A DNA stretch of 64,000 nucleotides. Source: Streptomyces sp. cf386 (GTDB lineage Bacteria; Actinomycetota; Actinomycetes; Streptomycetales; Streptomycetaceae). The stretch covers positions 164,627 through 228,626 of the forward strand of contig NZ_FNHV01000007.1 in the NCBI RefSeq assembly GCF_900103585.1, read 5' to 3'. Below are positions 15,365 to 23,169 of the stretch, piece after piece. The first letter of the stretch is position 1. Every line of letters starts with the position of its first letter. The translations under genes and the position numbers were made by a program. The notes beneath the pieces are model-generated. The model saw only the letters and a program-made list of their open reading frames with translations, did not search any database and was not told where the DNA came from.

Positions 15365-17004
15365 CCCCCCAGCCGAACCCCCACACCGCCCCCGGGCACG
15401 CCGACCTCCTGGCCGCCCCCGGTCACGCGGGCTCCCACGCCGCCCTCAGTGACTCCGGCCCCCACGGCGGCCCTCACCCGGGCGGCCACACCAGCCACGA
15501 GGACAGCCACACCAGCCCTCATACCGGCCCCCGCACGAACCCTGACCCGAGATTGCACTCCGGCCCTCACCCGACCCCTCAGCCAGGCCCCGACCCCGAG
15601 CCCGACCCCGACACCCCCCGCGACCTCGTCGGCATCGGCATCGGCCCCTTCAACCTCTCCCTCGCCGCGCTCGCCCACCCCCTCGCCGAGCTCGACGCCG
15701 TCTTCTACGAGCGGCGCACCGCCTTCTCCTGGCACCCCGGTCTGCTCATCGACGGTGCGCGCATCCAAGTGCCGTTTCTCGCCGATCTGGTGACGCTCGT
15801 AGACCCCGCCAGCCCCTGGTCCTTCCTGAACTACCTCAAGGCCCGCGACCGGCTCTTCCCCTTCTACTTCGCCGAGCGCTTCCACATCCAGCGGGCCGAG
15901 TACGACGCCTACTGCCGCTGGGTCTGCGAGAACCTCCCCGGACTGAGCTTCGGCCACCAGGTCGACGCCGTCCGCTTCAATCCCGAACGCGATGTCTTCG
16001 AGGTCGACTTCACCCAGCTCGGCCCGGACGGGGAGGCCGAGGCACTCGGCCGCACGTACGCCAGGAACATCGTCCTGGGCATCGGCACCGAGCCGTACGT
16101 CCCCGACCCGCTCAGGCCCCTCGTCGAGGCGCCGGCCGTCCCCGTCATCCACGCCGCCGACTACATGAACCACCGCGACACCCTGCTCGCCGCCGAGCAC
16201 GTCACCGTCATCGGGTCGGGACAGTCCGGCGCCGAGGTCTTCCTGGACCTGCTGAGGCGCCGTCCCGCGGGGCGCGAGGGGCTGCACTGGCTCGGCCGTA
16301 CGGCCGCCTTCGCGCCCATGGAGTACTCCAAGCTCGGCCTGGAGCACTTCACCCCCGACTACACCCGCTACTTCCACGCCCTCGCCGAACCGGTCCGCGA
16401 CAAGCTCGTCGCCTCACAGTGGCAGCTCCACAAGGGCATCGACGCCGACACACTCGCCGCGATCCATGACGAGCTCTACCGCCGCACCCTGCACGGCGGC
16501 TGGCCCGAGGTCGTCCTCACCCCCGGCGTCCGGGTCCGCACCGGCGGCCGTGTCGCCACCACCAAGGTCGAACTCCACCTGGAGCACGTCCACCAGAACA
16601 CCCGCTCACGCCTGACCACCGACGCGGTCGTCCTGGCCACCGGCTACCGCGAACGCCCCTTCGACTGCCTCCTGGCCGGCCTCGACCCCTACCTGCGCCG
16701 CGACAGCCAGGAACGCCCCCGCATCGACGACCAGCATCGCCTGGTCATGGACCCGCACGTCACCGGCTCCGGCTGCAACGTCTACGTCCAGAACGCCGAA
16801 CGCCACACCCACGGCATCGGCACCCCCGACCTCGGCCTCGCGGCCTGGCGCAGCGCGGGCATCCTCAACGCCGTCACCGGCAAGGAGACCTACCCCCTCC
16901 CCACCCGTACGGCCTTCACCACCTTCGGCCTGCAACAGCAGGAGCCCCAGATCCCCCGCGCCCGTCAGCCGAAGGCGCTGACACCGCTCATGGACGGGAT
17001 CTGA
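15361..17004 (+). CDS. Flavin-dependent amine/lysine N6-hydroxylase (DesB-like) with His-rich leader
   Basis: 547 residues. The core is an N-hydroxylating monooxygenase: FAD motif GIGIGPFNLSLAALA from residue 91, NADPH motif VIGSGQSGAEVFLDLL, and the family ATGYRERPF and HGIGTPDLGLAAWRSAGI segments. It adds a hydroxyl to a primary amine, as in hydroxamate siderophore synthesis. The start is fixed by the 4-nt overlap with the decarboxylase. Ahead of the core is an unusual ~85-residue tail rich in His, Pro, Gly and Asp (12 His in the first ~75 residues). The desC acyltransferase and desD synthetase genes that normally follow are absent; the next gene is an oppositely oriented nucleotidase. Confidence 0.86.
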   Translation: MTPQPNPHTAPGHADLLAAPGHAGSHAALSDSGPHGGPHPGGHTSHEDSHTSPHTGPRTNPDPRLHSGPHPTPQPGPDPEPDPDTPRDLVGIGIGPFNLSLAALAHPLAELDAVFYERRTAFSWHPGLLIDGARIQVPFLADLVTLVDPASPWSFLNYLKARDRLFPFYFAERFHIQRAEYDAYCRWVCENLPGLSFGHQVDAVRFNPERDVFEVDFTQLGPDGEAEALGRTYARNIVLGIGTEPYVPDPLRPLVEAPAVPVIHAADYMNHRDTLLAAEHVTVIGSGQSGAEVFLDLLRRRPAGREGLHWLGRTAAFAPMEYSKLGLEHFTPDYTRYFHALAEPVRDKLVASQWQLHKGIDADTLAAIHDELYRRTLHGGWPEVVLTPGVRVRTGGRVATTKVELHLEHVHQNTRSRLTTDAVVLATGYRERPFDCLLAGLDPYLRRDSQERPRIDDQHRLVMDPHVTGSGCNVYVQNAERHTHGIGTPDLGLAAWRSAGILNAVTGKETYPLPTRTAFTTFGLQQQEPQIPRARQPKALTPLMDGI

Positions 17005-17030
17005 GGCTCCCCAGAAGACCAACTCCGGGT

Positions 17031-18836
17031 CTAGAACACCGGCGTTCCGTTCCGCGTGAGCTTCCAGCCAACCGACGCGAAGTCCTTCGGGTCCAGCACA
17101 CCCTTCGCGGTCACCCACTCCGCGATCCGGGTGCGGATCTCCGTCGACTCCGCCCACAGCTCCTGAGCCGACGCGACATGCGGGAACGCGCCGCCGCCGT
17201 TGGCCCGGTAGTTGTTCACCGCGAACACGAACTTCTGGGCGTCGTCCAGCGCGGCACCGTTGTAGGACAGGTTCTTGATCCGCGAACCGGCCGCCTGGGT
17301 GATGTCGATCTCGTACGACAGCCCCGACACGTAGTCGTAGTTGTAGTCCGGGCGGTTGTTCGCGTTGGTCAGCTTCTCCACGTCGACGGCCGCGTCGGCG
17401 GCGGTCTGCACGAAGTACTCCGCCGAGTACTCCAGGTACGCCTTGAGCTGCGCGCCCGTCATCAGCTTCGCGACCAGCGTGTTGTCGTACACGTACAGGC
17501 TCGACAGATCCCGGATCGTCACGTTGCCGGCCGGGATCTCCGAGGTCCGGGAGAAGGGGGAGGCCTGGGAGATGACGGGCAGCGAGGCGTACTCCGTGCC
17601 CGCCAGCGCCGCCCTGGCCACGTCCTCCTGGACCTTGGTGATCAGGTCGATGATCGGGGCGTCCTTGTAGCGGGCCTCGACGGTCGTCAGCTTCTCGGTC
17701 GCGGTACCGACGACCTGGTTGACGTACTCCACGACGATGTCGTGGTCGTCCTTGAGCAGCTTGGTGATCTTCTGGTCGTCGGCGACCGTCTTCGAGTCAC
17801 GCACCGTCGCCTTCACCGACTCGACCGTCCAGCGGCCCTTCGCGAAGACCAGCTCGAAGTCGAACAGCGTCAGTCGCTGCGCGTAGCACAGCGGCTCCGA
17901 CAGCACGACCGTCTTGCCCGTCTTCTCGTTCGTGACCAGCAGCTCCGCGATCTCCGTGTGCGCGTGCCCGACGAGGATCGCGTCGATGCCCGGCACCTGC
18001 TGGGCCACCAGCGCCGCCGAGTTCTCGATGTACGGCAGCTGGTCACCGTACGACGACGTGCCCGACGAACCGGAGTGCGCCGACACGATGACGACGTCCG
18101 CACCCATCGAGCGCAGCTTCGGCACCCACTTCGCGGCCTGCTCCTCCAGACCCGGGAACACCATCTTGCCCTCGACGTACGCCTTGTCCCAGATCGCGAT
18201 ACCCGGGTTGGTCAGACCGAGCACCGCGACCTTCACCGGCGGGGCGCCCGGCACGCAGAACTTCTTGATGAAGTACGGCGGGAAGGCGGGCTTCAGCGTC
18301 TTCGCGTCCAGCGCGTTCGCACCCAGCAGCGGGAAGTCGCACTGCTCCTCGAACTTGCGCAGCGTCTCGATGCCGTAGTTGAACTCGTGGTTGCCGAGGG
18401 CCACCGCGTCGTACCCGATCGCGTTCATCGCCGCCGCCATCGGGTGGATCGGACCACCCTTGGCGGTGATCGGGTCGACCTTCGCGTAGTAGTACGTCAG
18501 CGGGGTGCCCTGGATCGTGTCGCCCGCGTCGATGAGCAGCGTGTTGCGGCGGCCCTTCTCCGCGCGGACCTGGTCCACCAGCGTCGAGACGCGCGCCAGA
18601 CCCTTCGCGTTGCCCTTGGCGTCCGCGTACTCGGCGTCCTTGAAGTAGTCCCAGTTGAAGATGTTGCCGTGCAGGTCGGTGGTGCCCATCACGGTCAGCG
18701 CGTAGCGCTTCGCCGGCCGGGAGCCCTTCGCCGTCTCCGCGGCCTGGGCCGCCGGGGCGGCCGCCGCAGAGGCCAATGCCACCCCCGCTCCGGTCACGGC
18801 GGACTTCTTCAGGAACTTCCGGCGGTCCAACGGCAT
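17031..18836 (-). CDS. Tat-exported 5'-nucleotidase / 2',3'-cyclic phosphodiesterase family protein
   Basis: 601 residues. The N-terminus MPLDRRKFLKKSAVTGAGVA is a twin-arginine signal ending at AQAAE. The calcineurin-like phosphatase domain has the metal ligands in GTTDLHGN (Asp54, His56), IDAGDT, LGNHEFNYG and VGHAHTE. The C-terminal 5'-nucleotidase domain binds the base. It hydrolyses extracellular nucleotides to scavenge phosphate and nucleosides. The upstream in-frame extension to 18947 is rejected because it would hide the Tat signal. The promoter region carries 16-bp direct repeats (see separate entry). No PHO-box was recognised. Confidence 0.9.
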   Translation of the reverse strand: MPLDRRKFLKKSAVTGAGVALASAAAAPAAQAAETAKGSRPAKRYALTVMGTTDLHGNIFNWDYFKDAEYADAKGNAKGLARVSTLVDQVRAEKGRRNTLLIDAGDTIQGTPLTYYYAKVDPITAKGGPIHPMAAAMNAIGYDAVALGNHEFNYGIETLRKFEEQCDFPLLGANALDAKTLKPAFPPYFIKKFCVPGAPPVKVAVLGLTNPGIAIWDKAYVEGKMVFPGLEEQAAKWVPKLRSMGADVVIVSAHSGSSGTSSYGDQLPYIENSAALVAQQVPGIDAILVGHAHTEIAELLVTNEKTGKTVVLSEPLCYAQRLTLFDFELVFAKGRWTVESVKATVRDSKTVADDQKITKLLKDDHDIVVEYVNQVVGTATEKLTTVEARYKDAPIIDLITKVQEDVARAALAGTEYASLPVISQASPFSRTSEIPAGNVTIRDLSSLYVYDNTLVAKLMTGAQLKAYLEYSAEYFVQTAADAAVDVEKLTNANNRPDYNYDYVSGLSYEIDITQAAGSRIKNLSYNGAALDDAQKFVFAVNNYRANGGGAFPHVASAQELWAESTEIRTRIAEWVTAKGVLDPKDFASVGWKLTRNGTPVF

Positions 18837-18865
18837 GAGTGCTTCTCCTGGGGGGAAGGTCAACA

Positions 18866-18925
18866 ACGCGCGTAGATTCTGCCCGTCCACAGACCGTCCG
18901 CAGATTCTGACGCGCGTAGATTCTG
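18866..18925. repeat. Direct repeats upstream of the nucleotidase gene
   Basis: The 16-mer ACGCGCGTAGATTCTG occurs exactly at 18866-18881 and 18910-18925, 44 bp apart. A third, shorter copy, CGCAGATTCTG, lies at 18899-18909. They sit 30-90 nt upstream of the nucleotidase start, in its promoter zone, so they are candidate regulator sites. Confidence 0.7.
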
Positions 18926-19030
18926 ACCTGGGCATGGCGAGCGGCAACAGACCCCGCAGGTTTCGATCTGATGACCGAAGCTGTGAACTCCCGGGCCCCT
19001 AACACGCCAAGCGGTGACAGAGTGGGGCGT

Positions 19031-19744
19031 ATGACCAGCCCTTCATCGGACGACCCGCAGCCCGCCGTCCCCTACGGCACCCCCGACGCCCCCCGCATCG
19101 CCGTCCGCGGCGAGGCCCACCTGGAGGTCGACCCGGAGATCGCCCGGATCGGCGTCACGGTCGCCTCCCGCGGCAAGGACCGGCGTGCCGCCCTCGACGA
19201 CCTCACCCGCCGCAACACCTCCGTCCTCGACCTCATCAAGACCTACGGCGACGCGGTCGAGCGACTGGAGACCGGCGCCTTCTCCATCAGCCCCGAGCTC
19301 AAGGACAAGGGCCGCGGCGAACGCGTCCACGCCTACCACGGCCGCGTCCACATCACCGCCGTACTGACCGACTTCACAGCGCTCGGCGAACTCACCACGC
19401 GGCTGGCCGACTTGGAGCTGACCCGGGTGGACGGCCCCTGGTGGGCCCTGCGACCCGACTCGCCGGCCCACCGGGAGGCGAGGCAGCAGGCGGTACGGGA
19501 AGCGGTGCAGCGCGCGCGGGAGTACGCGGAAGCGCTGGGGAGCTCACTGGACGCGCTGGTGGAACTCGCCGACATCGGCGCGGAGAACGCCCCCTATCCG
19601 CAGACCCGCGGCGGCCGTATGCGCTCCATGGCCTACGGCGCCGCGGAGGACACCGCGGCGGCCCCCCTCGATCTCGAACCCGAGCGGCAGCAGGTCTACG
19701 CCCAAGTGAACGCGCGATTCACCATGACGCCGCCGCAACTGTGA
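19031..19744 (+). CDS. SIMPL-domain (DUF541) protein
   Basis: 237 residues, one SIMPL/DUF541 domain: RIAVRGEAHLEVDPEIARIG at the start, an alternating beta-alpha core, and VYAQVNARFTM at the end. Unlike many family members there is no signal peptide or lipobox, so it looks cytoplasmic. Function is not established for actinobacterial members; relatives are linked to oxidative-stress protection or interleukin-1 receptor signalling in other organisms. ATG 19031 is preferred over 18971 because the domain begins soon after it. It is divergent from the nucleotidase and is followed by its own hairpin. Confidence 0.8.
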   Translation: MTSPSSDDPQPAVPYGTPDAPRIAVRGEAHLEVDPEIARIGVTVASRGKDRRAALDDLTRRNTSVLDLIKTYGDAVERLETGAFSISPELKDKGRGERVHAYHGRVHITAVLTDFTALGELTTRLADLELTRVDGPWWALRPDSPAHREARQQAVREAVQRAREYAEALGSSLDALVELADIGAENAPYPQTRGGRMRSMAYGAAEDTAAAPLDLEPERQQVYAQVNARFTMTPPQL

Positions 19745-19786
19745 GCGACCCCGACCTGTGAACAACCCCGACCCTATGAATAACCC

Positions 19787-19825
19787 CGGCGGGGCGATTC
19801 GAACGCTCATCGGAGCGCCCCGCCG
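19787..19825 (+). terminator. Hairpin after the SIMPL gene
   Basis: A 10-bp perfect stem, CGGCGGGGCG at 19787-19796 with CGCCCCGCCG at 19816-19825, and a 19-nt loop. It lies 42 nt after the SIMPL stop and ahead of pyk. Confidence 0.6.
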
Positions 19826-19922
19826 CCCAATTCAACACTTGTCAATAGCCCTTCACGCAAAGGTTGTTGAGTAGTCATGCCGGACCAATTCTCTACCCGC
19901 CGGTAAGTCATAGAGTCGAAAC

Positions 19923-21359
19923 ATGCGCCGAGCAAAAATCGTCTGCACCCTGGGCCCCGCCACCGACTCGTACGACCAGATAAAGGCACTGGTCGACGCC
20001 GGAATGGACGTCGCCCGATTCAACCTCAGCCACGGCAGCTACGCCGATCACGAGGAGCGCTACCAGCGCGTGCGGAAGGCCTCCGACGAGACCGGCCGCA
20101 GCGTCGGCGTGCTCGCCGACCTTCAAGGCCCGAAGATCCGCCTCGGCCGCTTCACCGAAGGACCCGTACTCCTTGAACGCGGTGACACCTTCACCATCAC
20201 CGTGGAGGAGGGCGCGGAGGGCGACCGCCAGCAGTGCGGGACCACGTACTCCGGCCTCGCCGACGACGTCACCCCCGGTGAGCGCATCCTCGTCGACGAC
20301 GGCAAGGTGTGCCTGGAGGTCACCTCCGTCGACGGCCCGCGCGTCCACACGACGGTCGTCGAAGGCGGCATGGTCTCCGACAACAAAGGACTCAACCTCC
20401 CGGGCGTCGCGGTGTCCGTCCCCGCTCTCTCGGAGAAGGACGAGGCCGACCTGCGCTGGGCCCTGAGCGCGGGTTTCGACGTCATCGCACTGTCCTTCGT
20501 ACGCTCCGGCCGCGACATCGAGGACGTCCACCGCATCATGGACGAGGAGGGCCGCCGCCTCCCGGTGATCGCCAAGGTGGAGAAGCCGCAGGCCGTCGAT
20601 GCGATCGACGACATCGTCGCCGCCTTCGACGGCATCATGGTCGCCCGCGGCGACCTGGGCGTGGAGATGCCACTGGAGCAGGTCCCGATCGTCCAGAAGC
20701 GCGCCATCAAGCTGGCCAAGCGCAACGCCAAGCCGGTGATCGTCGCCACCCAGATGCTCGACTCCATGATCGACAACTCGCGGCCCACCCGCGCCGAAGC
20801 CAGCGACGTGGCGAACGCCGTCATCGACGGCACCGACGCCGTGATGCTGTCCGGCGAGACCAGTGTCGGCAAGTACCCCATCGCGACGGTCCGGACGATG
20901 GCGAAGATCGTCGAGGCGGCCGAGGAGGACATCCTCGCCAAGGGCCTCCCGCCCCTGACGGAACGCAACAAGCCCCGCACCCAGGCAGGCGCGGTGGCCC
21001 GCGCGGCAGCCGAGATCGGCGACTTCCTCGGCGCCAAGTTCCTGGTCGCCTTCACCCAGTCCGGCGACACCGCCCGCCGCCTGTCCCGCTACCGCTCCCC
21101 GATCCCACTGCTGGCGTTCACGCCGGAGCCGGCGACGCGTTCGCAGCTGAATCTGACGTGGGGGGTGGAGACGTTCCTCGGCCCGCACGTGGAGTCGACG
21201 GATGCGATGGTCGACCAGGTGGATGAGCTGTTGCTGAAGTACGGCCGCTGCCAGAAGGGCGACACGGTGGTCATCACGGCGGGCTCGCCTCCCGGGGTGT
21301 CGGGCTCGACGAACCTGGTGCGGGTGCATCACATCGGGGAGGACGACAGTCCGAAGTAG
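19923..21359 (+). CDS. pyk: Pyruvate kinase
   Basis: 478 residues. It catalyses the last glycolytic step, phosphoenolpyruvate plus ADP to pyruvate plus ATP. Visible motifs are the N-terminal RRAKIVCTLGPATDS, FNLSHGS, the signature IAKVEKPQAVDAIDDI containing the catalytic Lys, IMVARGDLGVE, and ATQMLDSMI. The C-terminal allosteric domain is complete. No Shine-Dalgarno sequence precedes the ATG (only GAGTCGAAAC), and TAGAGT ends 6 nt before it, so a leaderless or very short-leader mRNA is possible. It is monocistronic, with a strong terminator. Confidence 0.97.
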   Translation: MRRAKIVCTLGPATDSYDQIKALVDAGMDVARFNLSHGSYADHEERYQRVRKASDETGRSVGVLADLQGPKIRLGRFTEGPVLLERGDTFTITVEEGAEGDRQQCGTTYSGLADDVTPGERILVDDGKVCLEVTSVDGPRVHTTVVEGGMVSDNKGLNLPGVAVSVPALSEKDEADLRWALSAGFDVIALSFVRSGRDIEDVHRIMDEEGRRLPVIAKVEKPQAVDAIDDIVAAFDGIMVARGDLGVEMPLEQVPIVQKRAIKLAKRNAKPVIVATQMLDSMIDNSRPTRAEASDVANAVIDGTDAVMLSGETSVGKYPIATVRTMAKIVEAAEEDILAKGLPPLTERNKPRTQAGAVARAAAEIGDFLGAKFLVAFTQSGDTARRLSRYRSPIPLLAFTPEPATRSQLNLTWGVETFLGPHVESTDAMVDQVDELLLKYGRCQKGDTVVITAGSPPGVSGSTNLVRVHHIGEDDSPK

Positions 21360-21367
21360 TCGGCGGA

Positions 21368-21402
21368 AGGCCCCTCTTCAGCTTTGAGGAGGGGCCCTTT
21401 TG
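21368..21402 (+). terminator. Rho-independent terminator of pyk
   Basis: Stem GGCCCCTC at 21369-21376 pairs with GAGGGGCC at 21389-21396, followed by CTTTT. It is a classical intrinsic terminator 9 nt after the pyk stop. It may also end the oppositely oriented LAGLIDADG gene. Confidence 0.9.
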
Positions 21403-21412
21403 CTGTGTGGGG

Positions 21413-22159
21413 TCAGTGCTTGGGGCCTACGTGGGCGTCCATGAGGGCTACGGAGGCTTTGCGGGCGATGGAGATGTTGCGGTCGTTCGCTTGTTTCCAC
21501 TGGACCCCTACGGCGCCCAGTGTCGCGGTGAAGAGTCGGATGATGTCGCCCGACAGGTTGGTGAAGAAGTAGCGCGGATACTCGTAGCGCTTCTGCTCAC
21601 CCGCGACGAGGCGGGTCGTCCAGTTCGTGATACGGCAGCCGTCGGAGTGGATGAGGCCTCGGATGAACTCCCAAGGGTGCGCATCGACGATCTCCTGCTG
21701 CCAGGGTTCGAGGGTGATGGCGCGCTCGTGCTTCCTGCCGGGGCCGTGCTGGGGGAAGAGGGCGGGCCAATGCCGGGAGTAGCTGGTCACCATCGCGTAT
21801 CCCTGCTTCTGAAGGGCGTAGACGCCGATACCGGGACGGACCTTCGTGATGGCCTCGTGGCACTGTCGGAGCAGGCCCGGCCATGCATCGGCGCACGCGA
21901 TTCGGAGGTAGAAGCCGGTGCCGCGGGTATGCGCACTGATGCAGCCGTCGCCCAGGTAGAGGCCTAACAGGTAGGCGTACGCGCAATTGTCAGCGGGTGG
22001 CCCAGGGTCCGGAACCGCCATGCGGGGCAGGGGTTCAAGGCGGTGCTGCCAGGAGCGGATTGCGGCACGTGAAATACACGTCTCTCGGCTCACTGAATTC
22101 AGGCTGCGGCCCTGGGAGACGAGCGTGAGTGCCCGCTTGCGAGTGCTGACGTCGTACAT
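21413..22159 (-). CDS. LAGLIDADG-type DNA-binding protein / free-standing homing endonuclease candidate
   Basis: 248 residues. An N-terminal helix-turn-helix (residues ~8-40, LTLVSQGRSLNSVSRETCIS) resembles transposase or inverted-repeat HTHs. Two LAGLIDADG motifs follow: LLGLYLGDG at 64-72 and FIRGLIHSDG at 165-174, with the acidic residues Asp71 and Asp173 that bind metal. The spacing fits a monomeric, double-motif enzyme. Base composition looks lower in GC than its neighbours, consistent with transfer. It lies just downstream of an atypical tRNA gene on the same strand. Whether it cuts DNA or has become a regulator cannot be told; both acidic residues are kept. Confidence 0.75.
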   Translation of the reverse strand: MYDVSTRKRALTLVSQGRSLNSVSRETCISRAAIRSWQHRLEPLPRMAVPDPGPPADNCAYAYLLGLYLGDGCISAHTRGTGFYLRIACADAWPGLLRQCHEAITKVRPGIGVYALQKQGYAMVTSYSRHWPALFPQHGPGRKHERAITLEPWQQEIVDAHPWEFIRGLIHSDGCRITNWTTRLVAGEQKRYEYPRYFFTNLSGDIIRLFTATLGAVGVQWKQANDRNISIARKASVALMDAHVGPKH

Positions 22160-22195
22160 GTGGCCACTCTGTGAGAGTGATCGCGACGGCGCGCA

Positions 22196-22234
22196 GCAAA
22201 AAGCGGATGTTCACGAGAACGTGGACATCCGCTT
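22196..22234 (-). terminator. Strong hairpin terminator behind the tRNA-like gene
   Basis: AAGCGGATGT at 22201-22210 pairs perfectly with ACATCCGCTT at 22225-22234, with an inner CAC/GTG pair in the loop. On the minus strand the stem is followed by TTTTTGC. It lies 31 nt after the tRNA 3' end and 41 nt before the LAGLIDADG start, so it ends tRNA transcription before that gene. Confidence 0.85.
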
Positions 22235-22265
22235 GTGTGTGGTGACCTTGGAATCGAAGGAAAAG

Positions 22266-22340
22266 TGCCCCGGGTCGGACTCGAACCGACACTGTATGGG
22301 TTTTGAATCCATTGCCTGCTGCCAATTGGGCTACCGGGGC
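22266..22340 (-). tRNA. tRNA-Leu(CAA)-like gene, atypical
   Basis: 75 nt. The acceptor GCCCCGG/CCGGGGC pairs perfectly (7 bp). The T arm GTCGG-TTCGAGT-CCGAC is canonical. The anticodon loop is TTCAAAA with U33 and anticodon CAA (Leu, UUG codons). The D arm has only 3 bp (GCC/GGC) with a 12-nt loop, as in Leu or Ser tRNAs. However, the variable region is just 5 nt (ACAGT), whereas bacterial tRNA-Leu has a long variable arm. The anticodon stem has an A31-C39 mismatch. No CCA is encoded (A73 then CTT). It is followed by a strong terminator, so it appears to be transcribed. Confidence 0.8.
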
Positions 22341-22440
22341 CCGTGAATCGAAGGTTTACCTCGACCCGCTGCCCGTCCACCATACCGTAGCTAGGTAGGC
22401 TCTTGGGAGCAGCACCCCTGCCCCTGAACGAGGAGCCCCC

Positions 22441-23097
22441 GTGACCGCCCCCGAGTCGCCCCAGCCCGTAGACGCGCCCGACGACGACAAGTCGCACGTG
22501 CCTCCGCTGACGACCCGTGTCGTCATTGCCGAGGACGAGGCGCTGATCCGGCTCGATCTCAAAGAGATGCTCGAAGAAGAGGGGTACACCGTCGTCGGTG
22601 AGGCCGGTGATGGTGAGCAGGCCGTCGAGCTCGCCCGCGAGCACCGGCCCGACCTTGTCATCCTCGACGTCAAGATGCCGAAGCTGGACGGTATTTCGGC
22701 GGCCGAGAAGATCGCCGAGGAGAGCATCGCGCCCGTGCTGATGCTGACGGCGTTCTCGCAGCGCGATCTCGTCGAGCGGGCTCGGGACGCCGGGGCCATG
22801 GCGTACCTGGTCAAGCCGTTCAGCAAGAGCGACGTCGTGCCGGCGATCGAGATGGCCGTCTCGCGGTTCACGGAGTTGAAGGAGTTGGAGAAGGAGGTCG
22901 CCGACCTCACCCTCCGGCTGGAGACGCGCAAGCTGGTCGACCGGGCCAAGTCGATTCTTCAGACTCAGTACGGGCTGACGGAGCCGGCTGCGTTCCGCTG
23001 GATCCAGAAGACGTCGATGGACCGCCGGATGTCCATGCAGCAGGTCGCCGAGGCCGTCATCCAGGACGCCGAGGAGAAGAAGGCCGCCAAGGGCTGA
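22441..23097 (+). CDS. pdtaR: ANTAR-domain response regulator PdtaR
   Basis: 218 residues from GTG at 22441. The receiver domain (residues ~25-145) has the acidic pair Glu31-Asp32, phosphoacceptor Asp76 (VILDVKMP), Thr and Lys (YLVKPFSKSDV). The C-terminal ANTAR RNA-binding domain (residues ~155-212) has LETRKLVDRAKSILQTQYGL and EPAAFRWIQKTSMDRRMSM. Phosphorylated PdtaR binds paired hairpins in nascent RNA to prevent termination. Its partner kinase PdtaS is not in the window. The gene is monocistronic and is followed by a 14-bp hairpin. Confidence 0.93.
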   Translation: MTAPESPQPVDAPDDDKSHVPPLTTRVVIAEDEALIRLDLKEMLEEEGYTVVGEAGDGEQAVELAREHRPDLVILDVKMPKLDGISAAEKIAEESIAPVLMLTAFSQRDLVERARDAGAMAYLVKPFSKSDVVPAIEMAVSRFTELKELEKEVADLTLRLETRKLVDRAKSILQTQYGLTEPAAFRWIQKTSMDRRMSMQQVAEAVIQDAEEKKAAKG

Positions 23098-23120
23098 CGT
23101 ACTTGAGCAAGCGGACGACT

Positions 23121-23155
23121 GAGGCCCGTGCCCCTTACCGGGGGGCACGGGCCTC
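23121..23155. terminator. Bidirectional terminator between pdtaR and livF
   Basis: A perfect 14-bp stem, GAGGCCCGTGCCCC at 23121-23134 with its complement at 23142-23155, and a 7-nt loop. It lies 23 nt after the pdtaR stop and 14 nt before the livF stop, so it can serve both converging genes. Confidence 0.88.
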
Positions 23156-23169
23156 ACTCATGTGGGCGG

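Noticed and set aside
13958..17004. Complete desferrioxamine desABCD siderophore operon
   Set aside because: Only the decarboxylase and hydroxylase are present; the next gene is an unrelated, opposite nucleotidase and no iron box is visible.
22266..22340. tRNA-Gln instead of tRNA-Leu
   Set aside because: TTTTG is on the plus strand; the folded RNA is on the minus strand, where the loop TTCAAAA with U33 gives CAA.
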